DNA of 36,028 nucleotides from an uncultured Oscillospiraceae bacterium. Lineage in GTDB: Bacteria; Bacillota; Clostridia; Oscillospirales; Acutalibacteraceae. The position numbers and the translations under genes were made by a program. Shown one piece after another: positions 8,591-15,997 of this stretch (the stretch's first letter is position 1; every line of letters starts with the position of its first letter). The stretch spans positions 1 to 36,028 of the forward strand of contig CAJKBW010000024.1 in NCBI GenBank assembly GCA_905198295.1. The letters are read 5' to 3'. The notes below the pieces were generated by a model. It was given only the letters and a program-made list of their open reading frames with translations. It was not told the origin of the DNA and searched no databases.

Positions 8591-9472
8591 ATGGATGGAA
8601 TTATTTGCCTGGACAAGCCGCAGAACATGACCTCGTTTTCCTGCTGCGCAGCGGTACGACGGCTGCTGGGCGGAGCGAAAATCGGCCATGCCGGTACGCT
8701 GGATCCAATGGCTACCGGAGTGCTGCCGCTGCTGGTCGGCCGTGCGACGCGCGCGCTTGATCTGTTGCCGGTGCACGATAAGCGCTATACAGCGGTGATG
8801 CGGTTCGGGATGGTCAGCGATACTCAGGACATTTGGGGCAGTGTCACCCGGACCCAAAAGGCGCCGCCTTCGCTGGGGGCGATTGAAGCGGCGTTGCCCG
8901 CCTTCCGCGGGGAGATCCAGCAGGTGCCGCCGATGATGTCGGCGCTCAAGAAGGACGGCGTACGGCTGTACGAGCTGGCGCGGCAGGGCATCGAGGTGGA
9001 ACGGCAGGCGCGCGGTGCCACCATCTATTCGCTGGATATCGTGGATTACAATCCCGAAAAGGGCGAACTGACCATCGACTGTCTGTGCTCGCGCGGCACC
9101 TACATACGCACCCTGTGCCACGATCTCGGCCAGATGCTTGACGGGGTCGGCGGCGTGATGACCGCGCTGCGGCGAACGATGGCCGCGGGCTATACGCTCG
9201 ACCGCTGCATCACACTCGACGAGGCGCGGGAGCTGACCGAAAAGGGCCGGCTTGCCGAAAAGGTGCTGCCGGTGGAGAGCGCGTTTGAGGCGTGTTCGTC
9301 GGTGCAGGTTTCCGCGGCGCAGGCGGTGCGGTTTGCCAATGGCGGTGCGCTGTCGCTTGAACGTCTGCACCAGCCGGTATCCGGGACGGTACGGGTATAC
9401 GCGCCGGACGGCCGTTTCCTGGGGCTGGGTCGCCCGGTGGACGGCGAGTTGAAAATCGTCAGGCTGTTTTGA
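8591..9472 (+). CDS. truB: tRNA pseudouridine-55 synthase
   Basis: A 293-residue enzyme making pseudouridine 55 in the T-loop of most tRNAs. The N-terminus GIICLDKPQNMTS and the catalytic loop GHAGTLDPMATGVL (nucleophile Asp38) are diagnostic, followed by the YTAVMRFG and SRGTYIRTL motifs. The C-terminal region includes a short PUA-like segment. ATG 8591 follows AGGAGGGG. An open frame upstream overlaps nrnA and is ignored. It starts 17 nt after nrnA and is followed by a GC hairpin with a T tract. Confidence 0.96.
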   Translation: MDGIICLDKPQNMTSFSCCAAVRRLLGGAKIGHAGTLDPMATGVLPLLVGRATRALDLLPVHDKRYTAVMRFGMVSDTQDIWGSVTRTQKAPPSLGAIEAALPAFRGEIQQVPPMMSALKKDGVRLYELARQGIEVERQARGATIYSLDIVDYNPEKGELTIDCLCSRGTYIRTLCHDLGQMLDGVGGVMTALRRTMAAGYTLDRCITLDEARELTEKGRLAEKVLPVESAFEACSSVQVSAAQAVRFANGGALSLERLHQPVSGTVRVYAPDGRFLGLGRPVDGELKIVRLF

Positions 9473-9549
9473 CGCGATCCGTCGGAAGACGGCGCGCGGA
9501 AACGCGTTGCTGCGCTGCGGGTAAAACAAAGCCTGTCTAGGACAAATTG

Positions 9550-9584
9550 GCGCCGGCTGGCCGTCATGGCCGGCCGGCGCTTTT
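9550..9584 (+). terminator. Hairpin plus T4 between truB and ribF
   Basis: A 13-nt arm (9550-9562) pairs with 9568-9580 with one G-U wobble and a GTCAT loop, followed by TTTT. It lies only 19 nt before the ribF ATG. It may terminate part of the operon transcript or attenuate ribF. The T tract is short, so read-through is likely. Confidence 0.55.
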
Positions 9585-9602
9585 CAAAGGACTGACACAA
9601 GG

Positions 9603-11192
9603 ATGAAAATGCTGCCGAAAACCTATTCGCTTACGGCTCTTGCCGAATTGCCCTGCGTCCCGCGCGCCGTGGCGCTGGGCATATTCGACGGGGTGCATCT
9701 CGGCCATCGGGCGGTCATTTCCCGCGCGGTTGGGTACGAGGACACCCGTGCGGCCGTCTTCACCTTTTCCCAGCCGTCCTGGTCGCTGCCGAAAAACAAC
9801 GCCTGGGAGCTGCTTTCCGCGGACGGACGCGCGGCGGCGTTTGCCTCGCTGGGCGTGGAAGAGGTTATTGAGGCGGATTTTGACGCGATTCGGGATATGC
9901 CGCCGGCGGCGTTTGTGCGGGAGATCCTGCATGAGCAGTTGAATGCCCGCCGGGTGTGCTGCGGGTTCAATTTCCATTTTGGGCGGGACGGTGCCGGTGA
10001 TGCCGCACAGCTGGCTCAGCTGTGCGCGGCCTACGGGATCGAGACCAGCGTCGTCGAGGCGGTGATGATCGACGGCGAGCCGGTCAGCGCCTCCCGTATC
10101 CGCCGCCTGATTGAACAGGGTGAAGTCCAGCAGGCGGCGCGGCTGCTTGGCCGGCCGTTTACCATCGATTTTTCGGTGGTCGGCGGGCAGCATCTCGGCC
10201 GGCTGCTCGGCACGCCGACCATCAACCAGCCGCTGCCGGCGCATTTTGTGCGTCCGCGTTTCGGGGTTTACGCCTCGAGCGTGGAGGTGGACGGAAAGGT
10301 CCGGCATGGGGTGACCAACATCGGCGTGCGGCCGACGGTGGGGGCGGAAGGCCCCCTTGCCGAGACCTGGATTCCGGAATACAGCGGCGATCTTTACGGC
10401 TGCCGGGTACCGGTTTCGCTGGTCAGCTTCCTGCGTGCAGAGACAAAATTCGATTCGGTGGAGGCGCTGCAAAAGCAGATCGTGAAGGACGAAAAGATCG
10501 CACGCCGTGCAGTATATGGCGACAGCGGCGAGGGCATCCGTGCGGTGCTGTTTGATTTTGACGATACTCTTCAGGATCGTCCGAAGGCGTTTCTCGCCTA
10601 CTGCGGCATGTTTTTGGACAAATATTTTCCTAACCTTTCCCCGAACGAGCGGCAGGCGCGTGCGCAGGAGATGCTGCGGCGCAATAATGGCGGCTATGTC
10701 AATTATATCGACTACTTCCTATCGCTGTTTGAGGACTGGGGCTGGAAGGACGCGCCGCCGGTGGGTGATATTTACCGGGAATTCCAGTTCCGCTTCCCGG
10801 ATTATTCCCATCTGTTCCCTGACGCGCTTACCGTGCTGCAAACACTGCGCCGGCGGGGATACCTCGTCGGAATTATTACCAACGGCCCGTCGGTGCTGCA
10901 GAACCGGAAACTCGATGTCTGCGGCCTGCGCCCGTATGTCGATCTGGCGGTGGTATCGGGGGACGAAAAGGTGCACAAGCCGGATGCGGAAATCTTTCGG
11001 CGTGCAGCAGCCCGGCTCGGCGTCGCCTGCGGCAGCTGCCTGTATGTCGGCGACCATCCGGTCAATGATGTGCAGGGGGCACAGGCTGCCGGGATGCATC
11101 CGGTGTTTATCAATGCTTATGGCAGAAGTGAACCGGTGCCGAACGTGCCGGAAATCCGCAGCCTCACCGAACTGCTGGATCTGGTGGAATAA
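9603..11192 (+). CDS. ribF: RibF (riboflavin kinase / FAD synthetase) fused to a HAD-family phosphatase
   Basis: A 529-residue fusion; ordinary RibF is about 310. Residues 1-180 form the FAD synthetase nucleotidyltransferase, with GIFDGVHLGH (HxGH) and the VSASRIRRLI signature. Residues 183-305 form the riboflavin kinase, with GRLLGTPTIN in place of the common GFPTAN and ETWIPEYSGDLYG carrying the probable catalytic Glu. Residues 312-529 form a subclass-I HAD hydrolase: motif I DFDDT (Asp318, Asp320), motif II ITNG (Thr427), motif III Lys459 in HKPDAEIF, motif IV GDHPVND (Asp484, Asp489), and a helical cap between I and II. All catalytic residues are present, and the frame runs through the junction without a stop. 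A flavin-pathway phosphatase role (FMN or the ribityl-aminouracil phosphate) is an inference from fusion logic. The 3' end was re-created by the insertion described at 11172. Confidence 0.93.
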   Translation: MKMLPKTYSLTALAELPCVPRAVALGIFDGVHLGHRAVISRAVGYEDTRAAVFTFSQPSWSLPKNNAWELLSADGRAAAFASLGVEEVIEADFDAIRDMPPAAFVREILHEQLNARRVCCGFNFHFGRDGAGDAAQLAQLCAAYGIETSVVEAVMIDGEPVSASRIRRLIEQGEVQQAARLLGRPFTIDFSVVGGQHLGRLLGTPTINQPLPAHFVRPRFGVYASSVEVDGKVRHGVTNIGVRPTVGAEGPLAETWIPEYSGDLYGCRVPVSLVSFLRAETKFDSVEALQKQIVKDEKIARRAVYGDSGEGIRAVLFDFDDTLQDRPKAFLAYCGMFLDKYFPNLSPNERQARAQEMLRRNNGGYVNYIDYFLSLFEDWGWKDAPPVGDIYREFQFRFPDYSHLFPDALTVLQTLRRRGYLVGIITNGPSVLQNRKLDVCGLRPYVDLAVVSGDEKVHKPDAEIFRRAAARLGVACGSCLYVGDHPVNDVQGAQAAGMHPVFINAYGRSEPVPNVPEIRSLTELLDLVE

Positions 11193-11193
11193 A
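11172..11193 (+). repeat. 22-bp direct repeat, left copy (ribF 3' end)
   Basis: The last codons of ribF (LLDLVE, stop, plus one A) form this copy. The identical 22 bp recur at 12196-12217, exactly 1024 bp downstream. The bases on both outer sides differ (A versus G), so the identity is exactly delimited. Confidence 0.9.
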
Positions 11194-11260
11194 ATAACCT
11201 CTATAATCATCAGAAAAAATACGTCGACTTATCGTCCGTAAAATAGGGGAGGTATATCGG

Positions 11261-12187
11261 TTGAAATGTCAAGTTTGTGGCGCGGAAAGCGGCAAATACC
11301 CTCTTTGCCGCATGTGTAATGCCAAAAGAGAAACAGGTGAGATCATCAAATGTCAAAAATGCGGTTATTGGCATCATGTAGGGCAGCCTTGTGCAATTGT
11401 TGAAACAGGGAATAGTGAAGGCCATTATCGCTATGAACCGAAAGCGTCCCTGATTAGTAAAAATGAAGCGGCTTTTTTTAAGGCAATAAAAAGTGTTTTA
11501 GCGGATGATTACCGGCTCTTTCCCCAGATCAATCTGGCGTCTTTTATTAACCGTGTCGATAATGTACGCTTTCAGAATGAACTATTTCGCAATGTTGACT
11601 TTTTGATAACAGATACCCAGTACTGTCCAAAAATGGTTATTGAGATAAATGATCGTTCACATTTGACACAGGAACGACGGGAACGGGATGAAAAGGTCAA
11701 GAAAATATGTGAAGAAGCCGGAATCCCCATTATAAATTTGTGGACTTCATACGGGGTGAATATCGAGTATATACAAAATAAAATCAATGAAACACTACAG
11801 AGCCTGCCAGTGAAAAGAATACATCATTTCGATGCTGCAAATGATAATTCAGCAGTTGAAAACAGATTCCGACCAGAGAGCACTCCTTCCACTGGACAAC
11901 AGGTTAAAGCGAAAAAGCAGGGGTGTTATATCGCTACCTGCGTGTATGGAGCCTATGATTGTCCGGAGGTTTGGACGCTCCGACGCTACAGGGATGCCGT
12001 GCTTGCTAAGACCTGGTATGGGCGGCGCTTTATTTCTGCGTATTATGCAGTAAGCCCTAAGGTGGTTGATTGCTTTGGAGACGAGAAATGGTTTCATAAA
12101 CTGTGGAGGAGTATACTGGATCGAAAAGTAAAGAAACTTCGGGCAAAAGGATTTAATAGTGCCCCTTATGATGATCTGTCGCAGTAA
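11261..12187 (+). CDS. Zinc-ribbon / DUF2726 nuclease-like / CFI-box protein
   Basis: A 308-residue protein of unknown role. Residues 1-44 carry CxxC pairs (CQVC, CRMC, CQKC and a later GQPC), a zinc ribbon. Residues 64-180 resemble DUF2726, a PD-(D/E)xK-like fold: KNEAAFFKAI, VDFLI (Asp113), VIEINDRSH (Glu128, Asn130-Asp131, His134), then RRERDEKVKKICEEAGIPIINL. After a linker, residues 221-295 match the CFI-box C-terminal domain (CYIATCVYGAYDCPEVWTLRRYRD, TWYGRRFISAYYAVSP). The start is TTG 11261, with AGGGGAGG at 11245-11252 and 8-nt spacing; the zinc ribbon begins at once. Composition is AT-rich against all neighbours and the gene is bounded by direct repeats, so recent transfer is likely. 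A nucleic-acid-cleaving or defence role is only a guess. Confidence 0.85.
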   Translation: MKCQVCGAESGKYPLCRMCNAKRETGEIIKCQKCGYWHHVGQPCAIVETGNSEGHYRYEPKASLISKNEAAFFKAIKSVLADDYRLFPQINLASFINRVDNVRFQNELFRNVDFLITDTQYCPKMVIEINDRSHLTQERRERDEKVKKICEEAGIPIINLWTSYGVNIEYIQNKINETLQSLPVKRIHHFDAANDNSAVENRFRPESTPSTGQQVKAKKQGCYIATCVYGAYDCPEVWTLRRYRDAVLAKTWYGRRFISAYYAVSPKVVDCFGDEKWFHKLWRSILDRKVKKLRAKGFNSAPYDDLSQ

Positions 12188-12195
12188 ATTTTTTG

Positions 12196-12217
12196 CTGCT
12201 GGATCTGGTGGAATAAA
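12196..12217 (+). repeat. 22-bp direct repeat, right copy
   Basis: Identical to 11172-11193. It follows eight bases after the stop of the inserted gene and abuts the terminator hairpin that begins at 12218, the probable original downstream neighbour of ribF. Confidence 0.9.
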
Positions 12218-12249
12218 GAAGAGGGACCAGCTTAAGCCGGTCCCTCTTC
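12218..12249. terminator. Convergent terminator, 11-bp stem
   Basis: GAAGAGGGACC (12218-12228) pairs perfectly with 12239-12249, with a 10-nt loop. On the minus strand a TTTATT tail follows. The stop codon of the minus-strand gene (12232-12234) lies in the loop. It serves both the ribF/insert transcript and the minus-strand membrane protein gene. Confidence 0.75.
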
Positions 12250-13179
12250 CTCATTATTCGCTGCCTTTTCTGCCGATTCGCCGGTTTCCCTCGCCATTTC
12301 GGCACGGTGTTTTGCCTCCAGCTGTTCCCGCCGCCGCTGCGCCGCGCGGCCGAGGCTCAGCTGCACGACCACGACGACCGCAGCGATCAGCACCAATATC
12401 CCGCCGATTCCGATCAGGACGTATACCCAAAGAGGTTCGCGCAGGTCGTCCATCCCGCTGTCCGGCAGGCCGTCGGGCTGGTTGTCCGGCTGTCCGGCGA
12501 GCGGGTGCCGTGCCAGATAGGTTTCCAGCGAAAGCGGCTGGCCATCGGGCAGAGTGGCGTCGTCATAGGGCAGCACCGCTGCACGGCTGCCGTCGGACAG
12601 ATACACAAAGGAGTAGTCGCCCAGATACAGGCAGATTTTGGATGCCTCGGCAAAACCGGTGGTTTTCAGTGCTTCGAGCAGTGCGGCCGGACTCTGCAGC
12701 ACTGCGAACATGCCGGGGGAGTCGGCCGGAGCGCATTCGGCACCGAGAATTTCCGCGCCATAGGGACTGCGGGGACGCACGAAATACACCCCGAGCATCG
12801 CCTGTCCTGCGGAATCGGCCTCGAACGGCACCGCCCACATGGCCTTTCCGCTGACCGGATAAGTGTCGTAAATGGTGCCGCTGAGATTATAAAAGGCCTG
12901 CAGCGTATCCTCGTCAGCATAGAAAAAGCGCAGGCTGTGTTCCGGATAAACGGCGGTGACATGCAGTTCCGGCCACGGCGTATCCGGCTGCGGTGCTCCG
13001 TCGGCAAAAAGCGGTGCGATGCGCTCCTCGACCGTTTCGGCGCTTTGCAGCTGGGCGGATATCCATTCTTCGGTCAGCGGAGCGGTATCGTCCGCGGAGG
13101 CAGGCAGCATGCCGCACAGAAGTGTGGACAGGAGTACAAGTGCGCACAGCATGCCGGCCGGCCGTTTTTTCTTCTGCAT
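12232..13179 (-). CDS. Secreted, C-terminally membrane-anchored protein of unknown function
   Basis: 315 residues, not recognised. It has a classic signal peptide (MQKKKRPAG, hydrophobic core, ASA before DD, probable cleavage after residue 29). A large extracytoplasmic region without cysteine clusters follows and includes LRFFYADEDTLQAFYNLSGTIYDTYPVSGKAMW-like Tyr-rich stretches. A single transmembrane segment (PLWVYVLIGIGGILVLIAAVVVVV, near residues 243-270) leads to a short charged cytoplasmic tail rich in Arg and Glu. ATG 13179 follows AGAAGGAA with 8-nt spacing; an upstream ATG at 13239 lies inside the promoter and is rejected. It has its own promoter at 13215-13243. The topology is clear; the function is open. 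Confidence 0.82.
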   Translation of the reverse strand: MQKKKRPAGMLCALVLLSTLLCGMLPASADDTAPLTEEWISAQLQSAETVEERIAPLFADGAPQPDTPWPELHVTAVYPEHSLRFFYADEDTLQAFYNLSGTIYDTYPVSGKAMWAVPFEADSAGQAMLGVYFVRPRSPYGAEILGAECAPADSPGMFAVLQSPAALLEALKTTGFAEASKICLYLGDYSFVYLSDGSRAAVLPYDDATLPDGQPLSLETYLARHPLAGQPDNQPDGLPDSGMDDLREPLWVYVLIGIGGILVLIAAVVVVVQLSLGRAAQRRREQLEAKHRAEMARETGESAEKAANNEEEGPA

Positions 13180-13214
13180 ACGATAATTCCTTCTCCCACA
13201 GGCTTGATTCCCAT

Positions 13215-13243
13215 AGCATAACAGAATTTCTGTCCGCATGCAA
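13215..13243 (-). promoter_or_regulatory. Promoter with a 13-nt palindrome in the spacer
   Basis: On the minus strand: TTGCAT (13243-13238), 17-nt spacer, TATGCT (13220-13215), about 36 nt before the ATG of the membrane protein gene. The spacer contains the perfect inverted repeat ACAGAA-T-TTCTGT (13221-13233), well placed for a repressor operator. Confidence 0.7.
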
Positions 13244-13274
13244 CCGGCCCGGCAGCTTATCCGACCGGAAAAAC

Positions 13275-13324
13275 CTGCCGTTCGGGCAGAATACGGCGGC
13301 GGACCGGATATTTCCGGCCGCCGC
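13275..13324 (-). terminator. Double hairpin ending the VTC operon
   Basis: Downstream of the lipoprotein gene on the minus strand, a GC-rich stem (13324-13313 with 13308-13296, one bulge) is followed by a short CTGCC/GGCAG hairpin (13289-13275) with a GTTTTT tail. Termination is probable for the minus strand only. Confidence 0.5.
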
Positions 13325-13347
13325 TGTCGGAAAGAGAGAAAGAAACG

Positions 13348-15285
13348 CTATTGCCGGCCAAAGCCGCCGCCCATACCGCCGGGTGGTGTTCCGCCGCCTC
13401 CGGGGTTCATGCCTCCCCCGCCGGGATTCATGCCGCCGGCACTGCCCACCGTCATGGAAACGGAAGAAAGGGTAAAGCTCTGCGCCGCAGTGCCGCCGGT
13501 GAGGGTGCCGTCTTCCGCAAAACCGTCGTCATTGGCCGCGGACAGGCCGCCGCCGGTATACAAGGTGTAGGTTTCTCCGACGGTCATGCCCGGTGCGCTT
13601 ATGACCGCCGTCTGCCAGGCGCGCACCGGTGTAAAGGCGGCAAGAACATTGCCGTCGGCATCGGTGAGCGCAACCGTTTCCCCGGCCGCGCTGCGGGTGC
13701 TCAGGGTTACCATCGCCGAAGGCTGGGCAGAGGTGTGTGAAAAGCCCTGCGCCATTCCGCTCGAGCCGACGCATACCACCACACCGCCGCTGACGACCGC
13801 GCTGCCGTCGTAATCGAATGCCCCGTTGCCGTCGTTATCCGGCCCGGTTACCAGAACGGTGCCGCCCTCAATGGAAAGGCTGCCGTTGACGTCGATGCCG
13901 TCGCCCGAAGCGTCCACGACGATATAGCCGCCGGCGATCCGCAGTGAGGCAGTGCCGCTGCCGAAGCTGTTCTGGCCGGGACGGCCGCCGAGTGAGGAAG
14001 CGTCAGCGCCACCGGCGCCGTTAATGCCGTCATCCGAGGCGGTGATGTGCAGGGTACCGCCGGTGATCTCCAGCGAGAGTGCCTCGACTCCCTCATAACT
14101 GCGGGAGATGCGGATTTCCCCGCCGCTGATCGCCAGGGCATTGTCGGCATGGATGCCGTCGTCGCCGGAGAAGATGGCAAATACGCCGCCGCTGACCGAC
14201 AGATCCCCGTTGGTGTGTATGGCGTCGTCGGAGGTGTCGAGGGTAAACTGACCGCCGGTGATCTGCAATCCGCTGCCGGCCTTCAGCCCTTTGGCGCTCG
14301 GCGTGTCCTCGGCGGTCTGGATCTGCTGTCCGCCCCATGCGCCCCAGCCCGGCCGTATTTCCCCGCTGCGGTCGGTGCTGGCGTTGGCACTGCCGCCGCC
14401 GGTTTTTAATGTGATGTTCCCGTCAGTGATGCGCAGCACGGTTTCCGCCTGGATGCCGTCCTGTCCAGCGGTAATGGCGATGGTGCCGCCGTCGATCGCT
14501 GCGAAGCCGCGGGCGGCATCTTCGGTGTTGTTGGATTTGATGCCGTCGTCGCCGGCGGTGACGGTGAGGGCGCCGGCGCGGATTTTGACGCTGTCCTTGC
14601 CCTGAATGCCGTCGGCCGCCGCATCGACGGTGAGCGTCCCGTCGGCGATCACGAATTCATCCTTGCAGACGATACCGTGTGCGGCACCGGTTACGGTCAA
14701 TGCTCCGGTGCCGTTGATCGTCAGGTCGGCTTTACTGAACAGCGCCGCATCCACATGGGATTCCTCGGCGGCCAGGTCATCGCCTGTGCTGTCCGCAAGG
14801 GTATTCTGACTGCCGGGCGCGAGCAGGAGAAACACCTTGTCGGCGCTGCGGATATACAGCGCCCCCGGCCCGCTCTGGCAGCGGATGGCTGCGCCGTCGA
14901 GCACCAGCCACAGCTTTTCTCCGTCGGCATCCACAATCACCCGGCCGTCATCCAGCGTGCCGGAGAGCAGGTAGGTGCCTCCGCCGGTGATGGTGATGAC
15001 GGTGCCGGAAACGGCGGCGCCGGTGCCGTCCACCGCGATGGTGTCCCCGGAAAAGGTGATACGGGTCGCGTTTGCCTCGTCATAGGAGGCGCGCAGATCG
15101 TTATCCGTGTAGCTGAAATCCATATTTTCAGTGGATGCGCTGATGCTGCCGTCTGCATCGCCGACCGATACGGTGCCGTCTGATGCGGTGCTCTGCCGTT
15201 TGCAGCCGGTGGAAAGCAGCAGCGCGGTGATACAGCCGAGTGCCGCCAGGGTGAGCGCGGTACGGCCGCGCCGGATAATGGTCAT
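13348..15285 (-). CDS. Carbohydrate-binding beta-helix lipoprotein (Cthe_2159-like, DUF4353)
   Basis: 645 residues. The N-terminus is a lipoprotein-type signal (RRGRTALTLAALG..LLLSTGC; lipid Cys28, with Ser rather than Leu at -3). The mature part is a right-handed beta-helix type repeat protein. DGI/DDGI turns recur about every 20-35 residues (AADGIQGKD, GDDGIKSNN, GQDGIQAE, GDDGIHADN, SDDGINGAG, SGDGIDVNG), as in carbohydrate-binding domain-containing proteins related to Cthe_2159, which bind cellulose or acidic polysaccharide. The C-terminus is Gly/Met/Pro-rich low complexity (GGMNPGGGG repeats). ATG 15285 follows AAGGGA and lies 22 nt after the DUF4956 gene; a longer frame upstream overlaps that gene. 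It is probably cell-surface exposed; the ligand is unknown. Confidence 0.85.
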   Translation of the reverse strand: MTIIRRGRTALTLAALGCITALLLSTGCKRQSTASDGTVSVGDADGSISASTENMDFSYTDNDLRASYDEANATRITFSGDTIAVDGTGAAVSGTVITITGGGTYLLSGTLDDGRVIVDADGEKLWLVLDGAAIRCQSGPGALYIRSADKVFLLLAPGSQNTLADSTGDDLAAEESHVDAALFSKADLTINGTGALTVTGAAHGIVCKDEFVIADGTLTVDAAADGIQGKDSVKIRAGALTVTAGDDGIKSNNTEDAARGFAAIDGGTIAITAGQDGIQAETVLRITDGNITLKTGGGSANASTDRSGEIRPGWGAWGGQQIQTAEDTPSAKGLKAGSGLQITGGQFTLDTSDDAIHTNGDLSVSGGVFAIFSGDDGIHADNALAISGGEIRISRSYEGVEALSLEITGGTLHITASDDGINGAGGADASSLGGRPGQNSFGSGTASLRIAGGYIVVDASGDGIDVNGSLSIEGGTVLVTGPDNDGNGAFDYDGSAVVSGGVVVCVGSSGMAQGFSHTSAQPSAMVTLSTRSAAGETVALTDADGNVLAAFTPVRAWQTAVISAPGMTVGETYTLYTGGGLSAANDDGFAEDGTLTGGTAAQSFTLSSVSMTVGSAGGMNPGGGGMNPGGGGTPPGGMGGGFGRQ

Positions 15286-15307
15286 TGTCGTCACATCCCT
15301 TCTGTGT

Positions 15308-15997
15308 TTACAGCACCATGCCGGTGTCCTCGTCCATCGCGTCCGCGCGGGCGAGCAGAATATCCAGATTGCCGTTGCGGCAGCGCAGCTCGTCAAGAAA
15401 AGCTTTTTCTTTTGCCGGATCCCGCAGGATAAGCCGGTAATGCAGCTGGAACAGGCTGCCGAGATTGGTGGTCTTTACCCGCAGCAGCTGTGCACCAGTG
15501 GTATAGGCGGTAAACAGGTCGTCGAATACACCGGTGTAGTCGAGGTTTTCCGGAATGGTGATCTTGAGCAGCTTTTCCTCTCTGCGGTTTTCGCCGAACC
15601 GCAGCAGGGTATACAGCAGCTGGAGGCCGCACAGCAGTACAGTCAGCACCGCTGCAATGCCGATATAGCCCATGCCGGTGGCCAGACCCACCGCCATCGC
15701 GAGGAACAGGTTGGTGATCTCCTTGGCGCTGCCGGGAACCGAGCGGAAACGGACCAGACTGAATGCCCCCATTACCGCGACGCCGGTGCCGACGTTGCCG
15801 TTGACCAGCATGATGACGACCTGCACAATCGCGGGCAGGGTGGCAAGCGTGATGAGGAAGCTTTTGGAATACCGGCTGCGGATCATGCTCATGCCGGCGA
15901 TGACAGCGCCTAGGATGAGCGAGGCAAGGGTGCAGGCGAAAAAGCCCGCCGCGGTGATCGGTGTGGTGAGAACGCTTTCCAGCAGAAGATTAAGCAC
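15308..15997 (-). CDS. DUF4956 family membrane protein
   Basis: A 229-residue integral membrane protein. Four hydrophobic segments are visible in the first 135 residues (around TAAGFFACTLASLILGAVIAG, SFLITLATLPAIVQVVIMLV, TNLFLAMAVGLATGMGYIGI, VLTVLLCGLQLLYTLL), with the conserved motif FSLVRFRSVPGSAKEI between segments 2 and 3. A soluble C-terminal ferredoxin-like or ACT-like region follows from about 145. DUF4956 proteins are regularly encoded beside VTC-domain proteins and may be their membrane partner, which is inference. The start is GTG 15997, with GGGAGGA 7 nt upstream, overlapping the VTC gene by 8 nt (translational coupling). Confidence 0.88.
   Translation of the reverse strand: MLNLLLESVLTTPITAAGFFACTLASLILGAVIAGMSMIRSRYSKSFLITLATLPAIVQVVIMLVNGNVGTGVAVMGAFSLVRFRSVPGSAKEITNLFLAMAVGLATGMGYIGIAAVLTVLLCGLQLLYTLLRFGENRREEKLLKITIPENLDYTGVFDDLFTAYTTGAQLLRVKTTNLGSLFQLHYRLILRDPAKEKAFLDELRCRNGNLDILLARADAMDEDTGMVL

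Larger units (their letters stand above)
11194..12217 (+). mobile_element. One-gene insertion duplicating the ribF 3' end
   Basis: The segment between the two 22-bp repeats, plus one repeat copy (1024 bp), looks inserted. It is visibly AT-richer than the genes on either side. It holds a single gene with a different codon style (AAA, ATT, TTT rich), and the ribF terminator-like hairpin follows the right copy directly, as it would have followed ribF before insertion. No recombinase and no convincing terminal inverted repeats are seen inside. The insertion is inferred from the repeats and composition; the mechanism is unknown. Confidence 0.7.

Noticed and set aside
9473..9549. Possible FMN riboswitch ahead of ribF
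   Set aside because: The spacer is too short and shows none of the conserved FMN aptamer blocks.
13996..15100. Repeated DGI units as possible DNA-level repeats
   Set aside because: They are protein beta-helix turns that vary at the nucleotide level, not tandem DNA repeats.
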